Assembly: GCF_000168975.1 (NCBI RefSeq)
Contig: NZ_AAUW01000001.1
Location: forward strand, 62,001 to 126,000
From: Roseibium aggregatum IAM 12614
Lineage (GTDB): Bacteria; Pseudomonadota; Alphaproteobacteria; Rhizobiales; Stappiaceae
Direction: 5' to 3'
DNA: 64,000 bases
Below are positions 63,664 through 64,000 of the stretch, piece by piece. The notes beneath the pieces are model-generated. The model did no database searches, was not told where the DNA came from, and saw only the letters and a list, made by a program, of their open reading frames with translations. Position 1 is the stretch's first letter, and every line of letters begins with the position of its first letter. A program made the position numbers and the translations under genes.

Positions 63664-64000
63664 GACCGCGGCCAGCAGGAACGGCCAACCGTTGAACAAA
63701 CCACAACGATCGCTTGCTGCCCGCCTCGTGTTCGTGGCTGCTGTCTGGTCCACCATCGCACTGGCCATTGCCGGTGTGTTTCTGGTGAGCCTTTACGAAA
63801 GAGCGAGCGAGCGCGCATTCGATGCGCAGCTCGAAGTTCACATCAAGGCGTTGATCGGCGAAATGCTGGCAACCAATGCGGACCAGACAACCGCGACATT
63901 GGCAGCTCCCGCCTACCGAGGCGATCCGCGGTTCTCCCTGCCGCTGTCCGGGTGGTACTGGACAGTCCGCCGTGCCGACAGCCCGTCGATCCTCTATGCC
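63653..64000 (+). CDS. feuQ: Sensor histidine kinase, FeuQ-like (3' end outside window)
   Basis: Only the first 116 residues are visible; the frame is open to the window end. It starts at GTG, overlapping the last 11 bases of the regulator gene, so it is translationally coupled. The N-terminus is basic, followed by TM1 (VFVAAVWSTIALAIAGVFLVSLY) and a periplasmic segment with DAQLEVHIKALIGEM and RFSLPLSGWYWTVRR, typical of PhoQ/FeuQ-type sensors. Kinase core domains lie outside the window. It would be the partner of the preceding regulator and the FeuN-like protein. Confidence 0.8.
   Translation, partial: MTPETAASRNGQPLNKPQRSLAARLVFVAAVWSTIALAIAGVFLVSLYERASERAFDAQLEVHIKALIGEMLATNADQTTATLAAPAYRGDPRFSLPLSGWYWTVRRADSPSILYA

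Overview
The window is high-GC, densely packed DNA from an alphaproteobacterium, most likely a marine Hyphomicrobiales of the Stappiaceae type (Roseibium/Labrenzia-like). That placement is inferred from gene content: a fused CysN/C, a FeuN-FeuP-FeuQ-like module, DUF1194, DUF2293 and YdcH proteins, a separate MnmD, and UDP-glucuronate epimerase. No rRNA, tRNA or CRISPR array was seen.

Region 1 (1-10553) is a polymorphic-toxin and mobile-element island. It opens inside a large filamentous-haemagglutinin/CdiA-type exoprotein whose C-terminus is a GIY-YIG-like nuclease toxin. An Imm26-like immunity gene follows directly, then a SUKH-like gene and two further AT-rich orphan genes separated by IS3-family remnants. 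A displaced second toxin cassette comes next. It begins with a 503-bp near-identical copy of the exoprotein's pre-toxin region (1472-1974 versus 6417-6919) and then carries an unrelated tip. That tip is cut by an IS3-family element (7490-10228), which is itself split by an IS110/IS1111-type element (about 7810-9290). A short reading frame beyond the IS looks like the stranded end of the interrupted toxin.

Region 2 (10554-34400) is core-like. It has a WYL regulator divergent from a glutathione S-transferase, a PilZ protein, the sulfate-assimilation operon cysQ-cysD-cysNC, UDP-glucuronate 4-epimerase and a YbaK-type deacylase. A FAD oxidoreductase divergent from MnmD resembles the two halves of MnmC. 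An AmpR-like LysR regulator is divergent from a class A beta-lactamase. Two small exported proteins, a chemoreceptor, a 2-hydroxyacid dehydrogenase, EttA, an EEP-family hydrolase, a FUSC transporter, a MOSC protein and a RidA protein follow.

Region 3 (34400-50000) holds a DUF2293 protein, a GGDEF-EAL protein, a SufR-like cysteine-cluster regulator with an ABC exporter, and an unusual pyruvate-kinase-like protein with a long N-terminal extension. An XRE regulator, a membrane-anchored FMN glutamate-synthase-like protein, a VOC/LysR divergent pair, an MGT-type glycosyltransferase, a YjbQ protein, an SDR and two small exported proteins complete it.

Region 4 (50000-56600) looks accessory in part: an HWE/HisKA_2-type kinase, a frameshifted IS6-family transposase, a fatty-acid desaturase, about 0.9 kb without clear genes, YdcH, and a CSS-motif EAL phosphodiesterase.

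Region 5 (56600-64000) has a VOC protein with a WYL regulator and a DUF1194 protein. A three-gene sugar operon follows: GH32-like hydrolase, sucrose-phosphatase-like HAD, and sucrose-phosphate-synthase-like GT4. The window ends in the FeuN-FeuP-FeuQ-like two-component module, cut by the right edge.
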